This document shows, in pieces, positions 14,008 through 25,558 of a stretch of DNA of 64,000 bases (positions within the stretch are counted from its first letter, which is position 1; each line of letters starts with the position of its first letter). The notes under the pieces are model-generated. The model was not told where the DNA came from. It worked only from the letters and a program-made list of their open reading frames with translations, and did no database searches. The DNA lies in the NCBI GenBank assembly GCA_947179155.2, contig OX359264.1:53313702-53377701 (forward strand), read 5' to 3'. This DNA comes from Hedera helix (lineage: Eukaryota > Streptophyta > Magnoliopsida > Apiales > Araliaceae). A program made the translations under genes and the position numbers.

Positions 14008-15455
14008 GGTTGTTCAGATATCAATAACGTTCTTTATCATCAATACTCAATGCTAACCAATCACCAATCAGAAACACTTGTACTATCACAAGGTTAGATG
14101 ATTGTTTTTAGTTATGAAGTTAAATATTCATACTGCCGTACACAAGATTCAATCAAGAGAAAATATATCTTACTCTATTGGTTCATAACAATAAATAAAA
14201 CACATCTTAACAAACAGACATCTAAATAAATTATTGCACTAACAATAAACAGACATCTAAATAAATTATTGCATTAACGTTAAGAAGAAAGACATAAATA
14301 TCGCATGTTCAAATAAGGAAAAATAATTCGGCAGCAAATTCCAGGTTTTTGGTTGGCTCTATTATGTCATTCACGAACGACACGTGTGGCCCTCCATAAA
14401 CCTTGGCTCGGACAAAACAATGCCATGGCATGAATAGAGCTGAGAGAAGCATCTTCATGTGCTATTTCTCTTTCATTTTCAAAGATTAGATGAAATCGAT
14501 ATGACCATGGCTTGATAAAGGACAAGTCCTTTAATTAATAAGACTAAAACACATATTATATTTAACTAATATTCTAATATTTTCACTCTGATCTAATGCT
14601 TCGAAGCATGCAAGAGATTATCTTCACATAATTCCATTAGCCTACGGATGATATATAACCATCATCATCACAAACTTAAGTTAGTTTAACTATATTACTA
14701 AGTGGTCATTATTAGTAAAACGAGAAGATTTCATTCAACTACTTTTAAAAGTGAGCGGTTACAAATAAGTCTAATTAAATCACTAGTAATTAATTATTAT
14801 TAGAAAATATATTGCGAGTAATAAACATGTTATGCTCTACACTTCCAGCCACTTCAATGTGAACACAGAAAGTTTTCTGCAATGAATGTCACAACTAGAT
14901 TTTATTTTTGCTGTGGCAAAAATGATCTCAAAAGTAACTTATATTTTTGTTCCCAGAACTTTTACACAAAATACAATTATTTTGAGAAAATAAAAATATA
15001 ATCTTTTAGAATTACTTCTGCCATTATTTTATTGACAAATGTAAAACCCAATTGTCACATTCATTGTAAAACTAGGTAGTATTCACAGTTCTCTTCTAAA
15101 ACAATATTTTAACCAGAAAGAGTACCAAAGTAAATTAGTACAAAATGATATGTTTTTCAATGCTGTATAATATGTAATACAAATCAATACCATGGTACTG
15201 CACTGCAACATATAATTGCCAGCACCAAAAGAATAATTAAGTGTCATCTCCAAGAGACAAGGGGCATGTACGTAGATGAATTTCAGTTCCAACAAGTAAA
15301 ATCAAAAGGTTGCTTTCGTAATCCAATTCCTAAGCGTCTTTGTGAACTAATCATATCTTTTTGTTTATTATCTTAAACAATTTCAACACCTAAATGAGCT
15401 CCCCGCCTTATAATGCCTCCAACACTGTACTGACAAGAATACAGCTATTGTGCTT
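14008..15455 (+). promoter_or_regulatory. Upstream region of the NAC gene
   Basis: No gene is supported apart from very short frames. It contains a G-box/ABRE-like ACACGTGT at about 14380-14387, 1.15 kb before the NAC start, and a 31-bp tandem duplication (CAGACATCTAAATAAATTAT…) at about 14214-14277. Control by ABA-type bZIP factors would be an inference from the single G-box. Confidence 0.35.
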
Positions 15456-15462
15456 TATATAA
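15456..15462 (+). promoter_or_regulatory. TATA box of the NAC gene
   Basis: TATATAA lies 76 bp before the start codon, placing the expected transcription start at about 15487-15495 and leaving a short CT-rich leader. Confidence 0.7.
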
Positions 15463-15537
15463 CCAGCGCTCCCTCCCTTATAGTCCTTCCTCTTTTCTTC
15501 CAATCATCTCCTTTCTCCCAAAGGAGACAATTCGACC

Positions 15538-17699
15538 ATGGAAATAGAACAAAATTCCAGTTCTCATTACCCCCCTGGTTTCAGATTCCACCCCTCAGAT
15601 GAAGAGCTGATTGTTCACTACTTGCTGAAAAAACTCGGCTCGCGTCCGCTGCCGGCAGCTGTAGTTGCTGAAATAGAGCTTTACAATTACAACCCATGGG
15701 ACCTTCCCGGTTAGTTATCTATTATCTATAAGCTTATTTAGATGGTATTACTCTTTTTCTCTTCCTCTATTGATTATTATTATTTCTGAATTTCAGACAA
15801 GTCCTTGTTCGGAGAAGATGAATGGTATTTCTTCACCCCGAGGGAACGAAAGTACCCGAATGGAGAGAGGCCTAGTAGGACAGCAGGTTTGGGTTATTGG
15901 AAGGCTACTGGGACAGATAAGCCAATACTTAGTGCTTCTGGATCAAGAAGCATTGGAGTGAAGAAGGCTCTTGTTTTTTACAAAGGTCGTCCTCCGAAGG
16001 GCTTAAAGACTGATTGGATCATGACAGAGTACAGATTGCCTGACACCATGACTCGATCAGCGAGGTCAAAAGGGTCCATGCGGGTAAGTATGTGCCATGA
16101 TGTTTCTCCATTATAAACTTCATTAAGAGGAACAGAAAGTAACAATACTTTTTTAGGCTAACTAAATAACTTGTGTTATTGGAACATAGATCATTCCTGA
16201 AACAAAAGTTACTTCTATATCAAAACATGCTAAACGAACTCAACAACATAAGATTTGTCAATGAACCTAGTTATATTGAAGGCACTATGCGAATAGAATA
16301 AGCTTTTGATCAGTATGCACTTGTTTTTCTTAATACCCCATATGATGCTCCGTCAATCGTTTTCAACAAACACCATATCATCATCGAAGATTTGAAATTA
16401 TCTTCTACTCGTTTTTGTGCAACAAAAGTTTACACATCTACATAGGTTAACAGATATATATTCTGCCATGGAGGATAAAAAAACATTCAAACCATATTAC
16501 TATTTAGGGTTAATCTAGATTCTAGGGTGCCACCCTTCTCACCTCCCTTGAAGCTGTGAAAACGTCACTAGTTCAGAAACCAACGATCTCACCAATTGAA
16601 CAAAAAGACAATAATACTACCTTGGTCTAGAATCTGAATATGAGAGTCTCACTTGACTTTACTTCTTTTTACTCGTATTTAATTAGGTTTCCTAGAACAC
16701 ACTTGGACATGATTTTCTTGGAATGTTTTTTGTTATGTATATATTAAATTTGAAGATTAGAAAGGAAAAAAATAAATGAAATAGGAGCTCATTCCTGGAG
16801 GGAGATAGCACATGATAATCAGTTCCCTTCTTAGAGATGGAAAGCTGATTATACCTTCCCCAAAGCCATAGATTTGCAACCTCCTAAAAAGCTTGTACTT
16901 CAAGTCTTCAACTAAGTTTCACAACAACAAGATTCTGTCATCATGTATCCCGTAAAGTAATCAATTGATAAGTTCAATCTTGATTTCTAACATCTGCATC
17001 ATCATCATCTTCTTCAACATTACATGAATTATTAAGCATTAAACAAAAAAAAAATGATTCCTGTAAAGTAATCGATCAATAAAATCAATCTTGATTCCTC
17101 ACAAATTCTCAGTTTGTTTGTCGCAGTTGGATGATTGGGTACTTTGTCGAATACGTAAAAAAGGCAACATGTCAAAGAATAATTGGGCAGGCGATGAAAG
17201 CCCCAGCAAATCGGTAAATTTTTTACCAAAAATCGAGGAGCTCCCTTCAACATACACAAAAACCAACACAGAGATCACCACAGATTACCCATTGAAGGAT
17301 TGCCATATATTGGCATCCATGCAAGCTTATCAAGATCTTCCTCCAATCGAGAACATTTCCAATTCAACCTTTCCACAAAGAAACTACAGCAACAACTCAG
17401 ACTCAGGTTTTTATGATCATACTTCAGGCAAAGGGAATTCTTTCGTGACAAGTTCTTTCTTTGAGAGTTTCCCAAACCCAACCAAGGCAAAACTTAACGA
17501 GGGAAATAGGTTTGATACCCTCGTTGGTTCTAATGAGATGGTGACAGAGAGAAACGGAAATGAGGTTCTTATCCCAGGAAACATGATGACCACAACTGCA
17601 ATGAACTTCTATAAACAAAATCAGGCTCAAGGAAACATATTTAACCCTAGTCAATTGGATGCCATCGTGAATTTACTCCTGTCTCGAGAAGATTTCTGA
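15538..17699 (+). CDS. NAC-domain transcription factor (SNAC/NAP-NARS-like)
   Basis: Three exons, 15538-15709, 15797-16083 and 17127-17699, give 343 aa with conserved NAC intron positions. The N-terminal NAC domain carries subdomain A ([19 protein letters not shown], from residue 11), the [16 protein letters not shown] block, the DNA-contact YWKATGTDK (91-99), [16 protein letters not shown], and [13 protein letters not shown] (154 on). The C-terminal half is Asn/Ser-rich without a recognised domain and ends in LSREDF, as expected of a divergent activation region. The core block normally reading RPNRAAxSGYWKATG is [15 protein letters not shown] here, and the usual MHEYRL is MTEYRL. No miR164 target site is visible. 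Overall similarity points to the NAP/NAC018/025/056 side of the family, members of which act in senescence, fruit or seed development and stress. That assignment is moderate. Confidence 0.93.
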
Positions 17700-18554
17700 A
17701 CCAATGGAACCACCTCTTAAAGAAGACTTGGCTTCACAATAGAGCAGGCAGGACATCCAAGTTGAAGTGTGTTTAAGATACTTTTTAAAATAAGACGCGC
17801 AGAAATCGTTCTTGCTCCGCCGGGGTAAAAATCACTAATATTCTGCATTACATTTACTTTTGTCATCCTTTGAAGTCGCTTGCTGTTTGATGAATCCTTA
17901 TATTCTTGTTTTATGTGTGAGAACTTCTATATATGAATAATTTTCTTATATTGTAAGCTAAATTCAGTTTGCAACTCTGTGAAATTTTGAGAACAAATGT
18001 TTCTGCACTCAGTAACGAGTAATAACATCTGAAAGTCTATTCCATGTTCTTTTCAATTATGTAAAGTTCCTTCCTGAATTATTTGTTTCATATTGCTAAC
18101 ATTTAAAGGTTAGTGAGAGGAACTCTGCCAGCCACTACTCTCATTGACGAAGATGGAAAATATTTTTAGTGGGGTCAAAATTATTATAAAGATTATAAAT
18201 AATTTAGCGAGGTTTAGGGCAGCGCCCTCAAGCCAAATTTTATATTTTTGGATAGTTTCTTTGCTCCAAAATAAGATAAATATATTACTTTCTAGAATTA
18301 TATATATATACATATATATATTACTTTTTAGTTCTTACAAAAATTGGAGACATATTTCTATTTTGTAACTAATAAATCATATGAAATTCCAAATAGATGA
18401 AGTACTATCATACCACTATTACCAATTTTCAACAAATGTTAGAAATATGTTTGAAAAAGTAATTATTTTTAAAAATTGTCATTTTAAAAATGTATATATG
18501 ATTTTTAAAATGAGAGAGTATTTGATTACAATGAAATATAATCAATGGTAACAT

Positions 18555-18593
<39 letters not shown>

Positions 18594-21289
18594 CCTATTG
18601 ACCTCTAATAGGTCGTTTTTATCACAAATTTATTCATAAATACTTGCTTTTTTTAATATTTAAAAATAATATAAACTCAATTATTATAAAATTTAAAAAG
18701 ATTAAGTAAGATGCATATATAAGGAGGTATGGGTGATATGGGATTGAAAATTGATTGAGAAAATCACAAAATTTCAATTTGACCCTATATATTAAAAAAA
18801 ATGCAAAATTTAAGTGGGGTCAATTTATTTAATACACCTAATTTTTTTTAGAATTTTCATATACTAAATAAGAAAAATAACAAGTGGCCACGTCATGAAT
18901 ACTCTAGTGGTACCTAAACACGCCATGGTCAGGTGCACTGCAAGGTAAAGTAAACCAGAAGCACATAAACCACTTCCAATTGTTGGGGGATGACAAACCC
19001 AAGAAAACCACTACTCAAACAAGTTTGTACTAAATATACAGACTACTACAATTCCCTGCAAACGCAGGAAGTCAATTGTATGCTTTAACTAGTTGTTAAA
19101 GAAAAATTAGGATAATGACATTTAACACACACACAAAAAAAGGATAATGACAACAAACATAGTAAAATCAGTATTTAGCAACAACAACAAAAGGAAAAGT
19201 AAAATCAGTTCAAGCCTGAGAGATTTATTTGTCCATTGTCGTTTCCTATAAAGCTCCAAAGTATATTATAATTGCATATGTGTATTAAAATGATTTTTTT
19301 TCCCTTTCAAATAATATATTTTTCTGTTCATAAATTTATTGATTCTGACTTTCTCATAAATAAATTTTCTATCTTCACACTAATACTGAAAGGCAAATCT
19401 CAAAACTATATCCTCCGGTATGAACTCAGCCATCTGCTTCACTAGGCTTTAAGATTTAAATAGGCAAAACAGTAAATAAAAGACTAATCTAACTCTATTA
19501 AACAAACATTTCAGCTACAAGTATTTTAATACTTCCATGATTACTACTTAATAAAGTATTAAGGCGTAACAGAACTTCAATTTCCATAGTAAACTCGGCT
19601 AATAATCAGTATTACTAAAAAAATAAACATATTTTAATCAAACTGCAACTAAAATTTACCTGAGCTTCCGTGCTCTGTCCACTTCTCTATTTTCGGCAAA
19701 AATGATCCCAAATTCACTTCAAAACCACCGAAATTTCTACTTCAATTAGTTTTCTCCATTGATGTTCCCTCTAAATTCTAATACAAGGCTTTCGCTTATT
19801 GTTCACATTTCTTTTCCTTCTTCGTTGATTCTTCAGGGTTTGTTCGTCTTGAATCATCAAACCTCACTTTGCAATTCCTCTTGAGCTCCGATTGTTCATT
19901 CCAATCGAAGCAATAACATCACTACGATTGATAAGTACATCGTGGGATATAATTTTCCTCTCATTTTGTTTCTTATCGTTCAATATAAGATTTGGCTCTG
20001 CTCAATCAGCAGTTTTAATTTACTCATAGTTACACAGAAATAGTCGCGTTTACAAACAAAAGAAATATAATACTACTATTATAATACTCTAAAATTGCAT
20101 AATTTCTTTAATTATATTATCATGTAATCGCTATTAAATTAACTATTCAACAAATCTAAGAGTAAATATAAAATAAAAATAAATTTTTTAAAATTAAATA
20201 AATTTTATTGATGAGATAATTTTTTTAGAATAAAAAAAAATTATTACTTACTTTTTGATGTTTTTATTTTAAGATTTAAAATTTAAAATTTAAAATTAGA
20301 GGTATTTCATTTTTAATTAGAGATACGTTAATTTTTAATCTTTTATGCATTAATCATATTCTTAATATTTACTAAAGATGTAGTAATGCAATGGTGATAG
20401 ATGAGTTTGATTGTCAAATAGATTTTTGCTGTAATATAACAGAGTTATAATGTAATTATAATAAATTATTACGATATATTTGATATTTGTGTAATTATTA
20501 TAATATTATTATATTATATTTAAAATTGTATGCTATTTATTAAATATATAATTATATAATGAATAAAATATTGCATTATAATATAAAAATTATATCGCAT
20601 TACATAAAATATGTTTTAGAATTACATTAACTATTGCGTTACATAAACAATTTGCATCATTTATTTTACTAGTTTAATAAACTATATAGACATACAAATA
20701 CAAAAAGTGAAGAAAAAAGGAGGTTGCATAAAGTAGTTGTCAATTTAAATCAGACTAATAATATGCAATATAATTCTGAGTTATATTGTGACAACGGGGG
20801 GAGGTTGAGGGGAAAAGAATGCCATATTTTCACTTAAAAGAAATTATTTTTAATTACATAATACTCGAGTCAAGTTTAGGCAAAATTTTTGAAATTAATA
20901 TAATGAAATTATGTAACCAACGAATTTAGAAAGTTAGACAAAAACTTTAGCCTCCATTTTAGATTTATGAGAATTTTTTATTTTATTTTCGAGAGACTCA
21001 CCCTTGCATTTCTTTTTTGTGCTTTAATAATTTATTTCTTTTTTATGGAATTTATTTTCTCTCTTTGTGAGTTTTTTTTTTTTTTCATGATATGATTGAT
21101 TTTTTTTCTCTTTATGAGAAGATTTCATCATATCTCTTGGGAGACTTCTCCAGTTAGAAGAAATTTTTTTGTTCGTACTTGAATGATTGAAGATAAATTA
21201 CTTAGATTTGAGTATAACGTTGTCATGACGATTGGTTATTTCTTCACTCATATTGAAGAATTAGTCAATTTAAATATTCTATTATTACT
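17700..21289. other. NAC 3' region and AT-rich intergenic DNA
   Basis: The NAC 3' untranslated region probably reaches about 17.95 kb. Beyond it are TA microsatellites (18300-18322, 18555-18593) and AT-rich spacer. A patch at about 19660-19960 has more balanced composition (GAGCTCCGATTGTTCATTCC…) and looks unlike its surroundings, but no open frame or element end is recognisable. Confidence 0.5.
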
Positions 21290-21298
21290 TTTAGATTA
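21290..21298. repeat. 9-bp target-site duplication, left copy
   Basis: TTTAGATTA, identical to 22183-22191 on the other side of the foldback element. Nine bases is the duplication length typical of Mutator-like elements. Confidence 0.8.
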
Positions 21299-22182
21299 GG
21301 CCTAAATATAAATTAATACCCTGAACTTTTAATATTTTTTTACTTTGGGGATTGAACTCTCAATTTTTTTAATTAAGTGATTAAATTTTTATTTTTTTTC
21401 TCTTTGGAGATTGTTTTATCAGTTTTTTCAATTAAGAGATTAAACTTTTAATTTTTTTTTCATTTTGAGGATTGTCTTCTCAATTTTTTCTGATTACGTC
21501 TAATTGATAGTTATTTGTTTGTTCATTTTTTTTTTATTGAATGAAATTACGTACTTCCTCCGTCCTAAATTAAAAGATTGTTATTGATTTCTGAAAGTTA
21601 ATTTAAAATATTTTTAATCTCAAAATTAATAAAATGTATTACAAATTATGAAATAATAAAATTTTAATTAGTAGTACATTTAAACATTTTAAATATTCAT
21701 AATTATATTGATTATTGAGACTTTAAAAATCTTGTAATGTTAATTTTAGATAATCTTGTAATTAAGTATTTATTATTTTTTAAAAATAAATTTAAGACAT
21801 TACAGACACAATTTAAAAAAATTCATCAATAGTCAACATAATGATGAATATTTAAAATGTATAAATATACTACAAATTAAAATTTTGTTATTTTATAAAT
21901 TTTAATATATTTTATTAATTTTGAGATTAAAAATATTTTAAGTCAATAACAATTTTTTTAATTTGGGACGAAGGAAGTACATAATTTCATTCAATAAAAA
22001 GAAACAAATTAAACAAACACATAACTATCAATTAGACGTAATTAAAAAAAATTGAGAAGACAATCTCCAAAATAGAAAAAATTAAAAGTTCAATCCTCTG
22101 ATTGAAAAAATTGATAAGACAATTCCCAAAGTAAAAAAATTTAAAAATCATATAATTTAATATATTAATCTATATTTAGGCC
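21299..22182. mobile_element. Foldback/Mutator-like non-autonomous element
   Basis: The terminal inverted repeat GGCCTAAATATA(A/G)ATTAATA begins both arms, and TTTAGATTA is duplicated exactly on each side. The left arm (to 21553) and right arm (from 21978) are imperfect reverse complements over about 200-255 bp. Both contain degenerate tandem units of the kind GAGGATTGTCTTCTCAATTT. The arms meet at a TA which is occupied by the Stowaway-like MITE at 21554-21977. There is no coding capacity. Mutator affiliation rests on the 9-bp duplication and long terminal repeats only. Confidence 0.8.
21554..21977. mobile_element. Stowaway-like MITE at the centre of the foldback element
   Basis: The element is flanked by TA (21552-21553, 21978-21979). 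Its ends read CTTCCTCCGTCCTAAATTAA and, in reverse complement, CTTCCTTCGTCCCAAATTAA. The whole 424 bp folds back on itself, with about 200-base arms meeting near 21770. Confidence 0.85.
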
Positions 22183-22191
22183 TTTAGATTA
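22183..22191. repeat. 9-bp target-site duplication, right copy
   Basis: TTTAGATTA, matching 21290-21298 exactly. Confidence 0.8.
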
Positions 22192-22696
22192 TGACTTTTT
22201 TTTTAAATTATGTATGGTGTTCCCTATCTATTGATATGATTGTCTCTTTTATTAATTATTTAATATTATATTTAAAATAATAATTATTTTAATTTTTAAT
22301 ATTCTATTTTATTTATTTATAAAAATTTATAATTTTAATGTATTTCAATCGATACTGTTAAAAATAATATTTTTTTAAAAATTAAATAACAAATTAGTTT
22401 AGAGTATTTAGTATTGGTTACTTGTAAAAATAAAATAAAAATACTCATTATTGCCGATATTGCACTTGTTATTAAATAGGCGAAATAAACAACACGTCAT
22501 AAGCATCATTGACATTATTGATCTCTGCAGTCTAAATTTAGAAAATATCATTATCCAAGTGTAACTCTCCCCCCTCGTTTTGAGCTCACGTTATTCAATA
22601 CCACCATCAAATAATTACTTTTACTCTCGCCCTCTCTCTTCCTTTTTCTGAGATTTTCGTTTTCCAACTCCTTGAATTCTCTGCACCGAGTCACCA
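22192..22696 (+). promoter_or_regulatory. Sec61-beta upstream region
   Basis: AT-rich until about 22550, then a pyrimidine-rich leader (CTCTCGCCCTCTCTCTTCC near 22625), typical of the Y-patch of TATA-less plant housekeeping promoters. No clear TATA box lies at the expected distance. Confidence 0.45.
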
Positions 22697-23026
22697 ATGG
22701 CAAGAGGCGCATCTCAGTCGCAATCGACTACCTCCTCCTCGACTACCCGACCCGGTCCCGTTAGCGTGGCGCCGCGAGGATCCGCTGCGGCCACCGCCGG
22801 CATGCGACGCCGTCGACTTGGCGGATCCTCTAACAGCTCCACCGGACTTAGTGGCGGAGGAGGAAGCGGCGGGAGCAACATGCTCAGGTTCTACACCGAC
22901 GACGCCCCAGGACTTAAGATCTCGCCGACGGTCGTGCTCATCATGAGCGTGTGCTTCATCGGCTTCGTCACCGCGCTTCACGTCTTCGGCAAGCTCTACC
23001 GCTACCGATCTGGTGCTGGAGCTTGA
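22697..23026 (+). CDS. SEC61B: Protein transport protein Sec61 subunit beta
   Basis: A single exon of 109 aa, the usual length for plant Sec61-beta. A low-complexity Ser/Thr/Gly-rich cytosolic N-terminus is followed by MRRRR (36-40), the invariant block [20 protein letters not shown] (61-80), one C-terminal transmembrane helix (about 78-98) and the short [11 protein letters not shown] tail. It is a tail-anchored ER protein of the Sec61 translocon. The coding region is sharply GC- and CpG-rich against AT-rich flanks, and the gene is intronless, as in other plants. The frame and stop (TGA, 23024-23026) are intact. Confidence 0.97.
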   Translation: MARGASQSQSTTSSSTTRPGPVSVAPRGSAAATAGMRRRRLGGSSNSSTGLSGGGGSGGSNMLRFYTDDAPGLKISPTVVLIMSVCFIGFVTALHVFGKLYRYRSGAGA

Positions 23027-23960
23027 TTTTTCTCGTTTCGACCTGTGATCGGAGCTCTGTGATCTCGGTAATTGATTGTGCCACAAATTTATGCTTTGTA
23101 AATTTTGCTTGATGTTTTAGTAGCGATAATGAGGACCTTAGTTCGGAAGAATTTTGTTCTTTTGATCTTATAAGTTTGAATTACGAAATGCTCCATTCAA
23201 ATAATCAAATTTCTGCTTAAATGCGTACGGATTTGTGTTGTTTATGTGTTTTCGGGCTAGAATGGAAGTGGATCATTTAAATCAGTTATAAAATAACAAC
23301 TAAAAAAAATCAATTAGAAATAATAAGAAAGCATTTATGTAATAGCTACACCCACTATAGTTGTATGTTTTTTATATTACAAAAATACATGTTCATAGGA
23401 TACAGTCAAGAATTTTTTTGCTAGAAATTATTAATCCATTTGTTACAAGTTCAGGATTGTTTGTGAATCAAAACCAAACAGCTATGACATAAAGTATGTT
23501 TTGAGATGGCAATCTAGTTATTAATAATGAGCATATGATATCCAGAAACCAGGTGCTAGGAGCCTAGGCCTCACTTTTGTCGACCAGAACAACCATTCTA
23601 TATAGGTTGGTTATGAATTCATGATTCAAGAAAAGGTTTCAAATGATATAAGCTATTGTCATATTAGATTTAGTTATAAGTTTTCTACTCCTCTTGATCA
23701 TATGCAATTTTCCAAAAACCAAAAGGATGTGCTTTCAAGAATGTTGTTCCTCTGTTAAAATGTCTATAAGCTCTAACCTCAAGTAAGGCTAAAGCTACCT
23801 TTTATAATGGAATCACAGTAAAATATCCTTATATTGTTATGTGTTGTTTGCGAGTGGCAAGATTAGGGATTCCATTTGGATGCCTTCAGCAGGGTTGTTG
23901 TTGTTTTTTTTTTTTTTAAATTTATTTATTGCAATCACGAGTGTCCAAACCTCTTAGAGC

Positions 23961-24144
23961 GTTGTGGTTATTTGTGAGTGCTCCTCCTTTTGTTTTGTTT
24001 AGTCCCAATTTGCTGTCAACAATGATGATTACAGGGGAAATTCTCAGGCCCGGTTGTGGTTATTTGTGAGTGCTCCTTTTGTTTTGTTTAGTCCCAATTT
24101 GCTGTCAAGAATGATGATAACAGAGGGGAAATTCTCAGGCCTGG
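23961..24144. repeat. 92-bp tandem duplication
   Basis: Two adjacent copies (23961-24052 and 24053-24144) beginning GTTGTGGTTATTTGTGAGTG and ending TTCTCAGGCC(C/T)G, with only a few differences, indicating a recent local duplication. Confidence 0.92.
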
Positions 24145-24363
24145 TAAGACCATAAAGTTATGGTCAAGTTGCAAAAATGGTAGTATTCTTCTACTGGGGC
24201 AATCTCGATTTTGATGATTTAATACTACAAGTTGCCAAAATTGTGTCGGTGTTTAGTAAGCAGCAAAAAAATGCGTAGATAAGTACTTTAATTTGGTAAT
24301 ATTTTAATTTCAGTCACGTGGATTTCCATGATTTATTGATAAAATAGGATAAGTATAACTGTA

Positions 24364-24474
24364 CAATACCAAATACAATATTTTGATTTCAATTATTGAA
24401 ATATGGAGTCTGACACAAAAATTTGTGTCGGGTCTCACTTTTTAATAATCGATATGTATGTGTGATTGGTATAA
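24364..24474. repeat. Compact palindrome
   Basis: The centre GACACAAAAATTTGTGTC is a near-perfect palindrome. Flanking arms (ATACCAAATACA… and its partner TGTGATTGGTATAAT) extend the pairing to about 50 bases per side. It is probably a short MITE. Confidence 0.6.
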
Positions 24475-25202
24475 TATTTGATTATTGTGTATATAAAGTT
24501 AAAATATGCGTTTTCTATGCTTTTATACTTTCCTAGTTAGTTATATGACTTTAATGAACCACCACTTTCCAATTCCATTAGTAATGACATAAGTTTGAAT
24601 AGGTGAGCTAAAATTAATACTGGGATAAATGAAGCTGAAGTTTTTTGGAAAGTTATAATGACGCATGTATTTTTCTTTAAAACAAGTAAAATCAAAATAA
24701 TCGGCAATAAGAAAAGAAAATTAGAAAATAACTGAGGCTTGTCTATTCAAAAATGTAGTGGGCCTCCGGCTTTAGTCTCTGGGCCAATTTGTATGCTGTT
24801 GGAGTATTTGTTATTGGATCCCTGACAGGGGCGTCTCACGATGTCCCGCCGCCTTTTCTGAATCAGACAGCAATTTTCAGTTTTTATATGATATTTAAAA
24901 ACTATTTGCTAGAAATAGATTCTTTTTACTAATACTTTACCTGAGAAACCCTATTTCAGATTCATAAATAATGAATGCTATCTTTACTTAAAAGTGATTT
25001 TCCCAAATTTAACTAACTAGTTGCTTAGCAAAATAAATTCTTTTACATGGTCATCCTCAATATGTGATTTTAATTTTTCACACAGATTTATATCCAACCA
25101 TTAACATTTACCATGAATTATCTTTAGATTTATTCAATATAAATAAATAAATCTTCATCTGGTTACGGATTCATTACTTATTTAGTAACTTCCATTATAG
25201 GG

Positions 25203-25323
25203 AATTGATATTTTCGAGCGCCTATTTTGATATTGTAGCAAATAGGTCTCATTTTTGTTAATTAAATCTTTTATAGATTTCGCAAGTACGAAAATATCAA
25301 AATAAGTTGCGAAAATATCAATT
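25203..25323. repeat. Inverted repeat, MITE-like
   Basis: AATTGATATTTTCGAGCGCC…TTTTGATATT at the left pairs with AATATCAAAATAAG/TTGCGAAAATATCAATT at the right, with about 35-base arms. Confidence 0.55.
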
Positions 25324-25486
25324 TTTTTTAAATATTTTCATTTAATGTTTCTAAATGGCATTGAGTACTTATGTTAAACATTTTTGTTTTAAGCCCAGGT
25401 GTATTTGGCGTGACACGGCCACTTGTCTGCTTGAGGAACCTTAGACAAAAAAAGATTTGATAGCATAAGAAGGAAAATAGTAAATG

Positions 25487-25558
25487 GGGGCATTCCGAGA
25501 ATTGAACTCGGGACCTCTCGCACCCTAAGCGAAAATCATACCACTAGACCAAATGCCC
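25487..25558 (-). tRNA. tRNA-Pro (anticodon AGG)
   Basis: On the minus strand the 72-base sequence starts GGGCATTTGGTCTAGTGGTA and ends with the acceptor strand AATGCCC plus discriminator C. The acceptor stem is seven perfect pairs. The anticodon loop is TTAGGGT (AGG, reads CCU/CCC) on the stem TTCGC/GCGAG, with one T-G wobble where plant genes usually have C-G. The T arm GTCCCGAGTTCAATTCTCGGA has the B-box GTTCAATTC. A short T run follows within 15 bases, fitting RNA polymerase III termination. No intron and no encoded CCA, as in nuclear tRNA genes. Confidence 0.97.

Larger units (their letters stand above)
23027..25486. other. Intergenic with local repeats
   Basis: After the Sec61-beta 3' region no gene is supported. 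The stretch holds the tandem duplication at 23961-24144, the hairpin at 24364-24474 and the inverted repeat at 25203-25323, each listed separately. Confidence 0.5.

Noticed and set aside
16500..16620. tRNA-like A-box words in NAC intron 2 (minus strand)
   Set aside because: A weak A-box-like sequence but no acceptable B-box; not enough for a SINE call.
22691..23086. 131-codon minus-strand frame
   Set aside because: Antisense of the GC-rich Sec61-beta exon; long only because of base composition.
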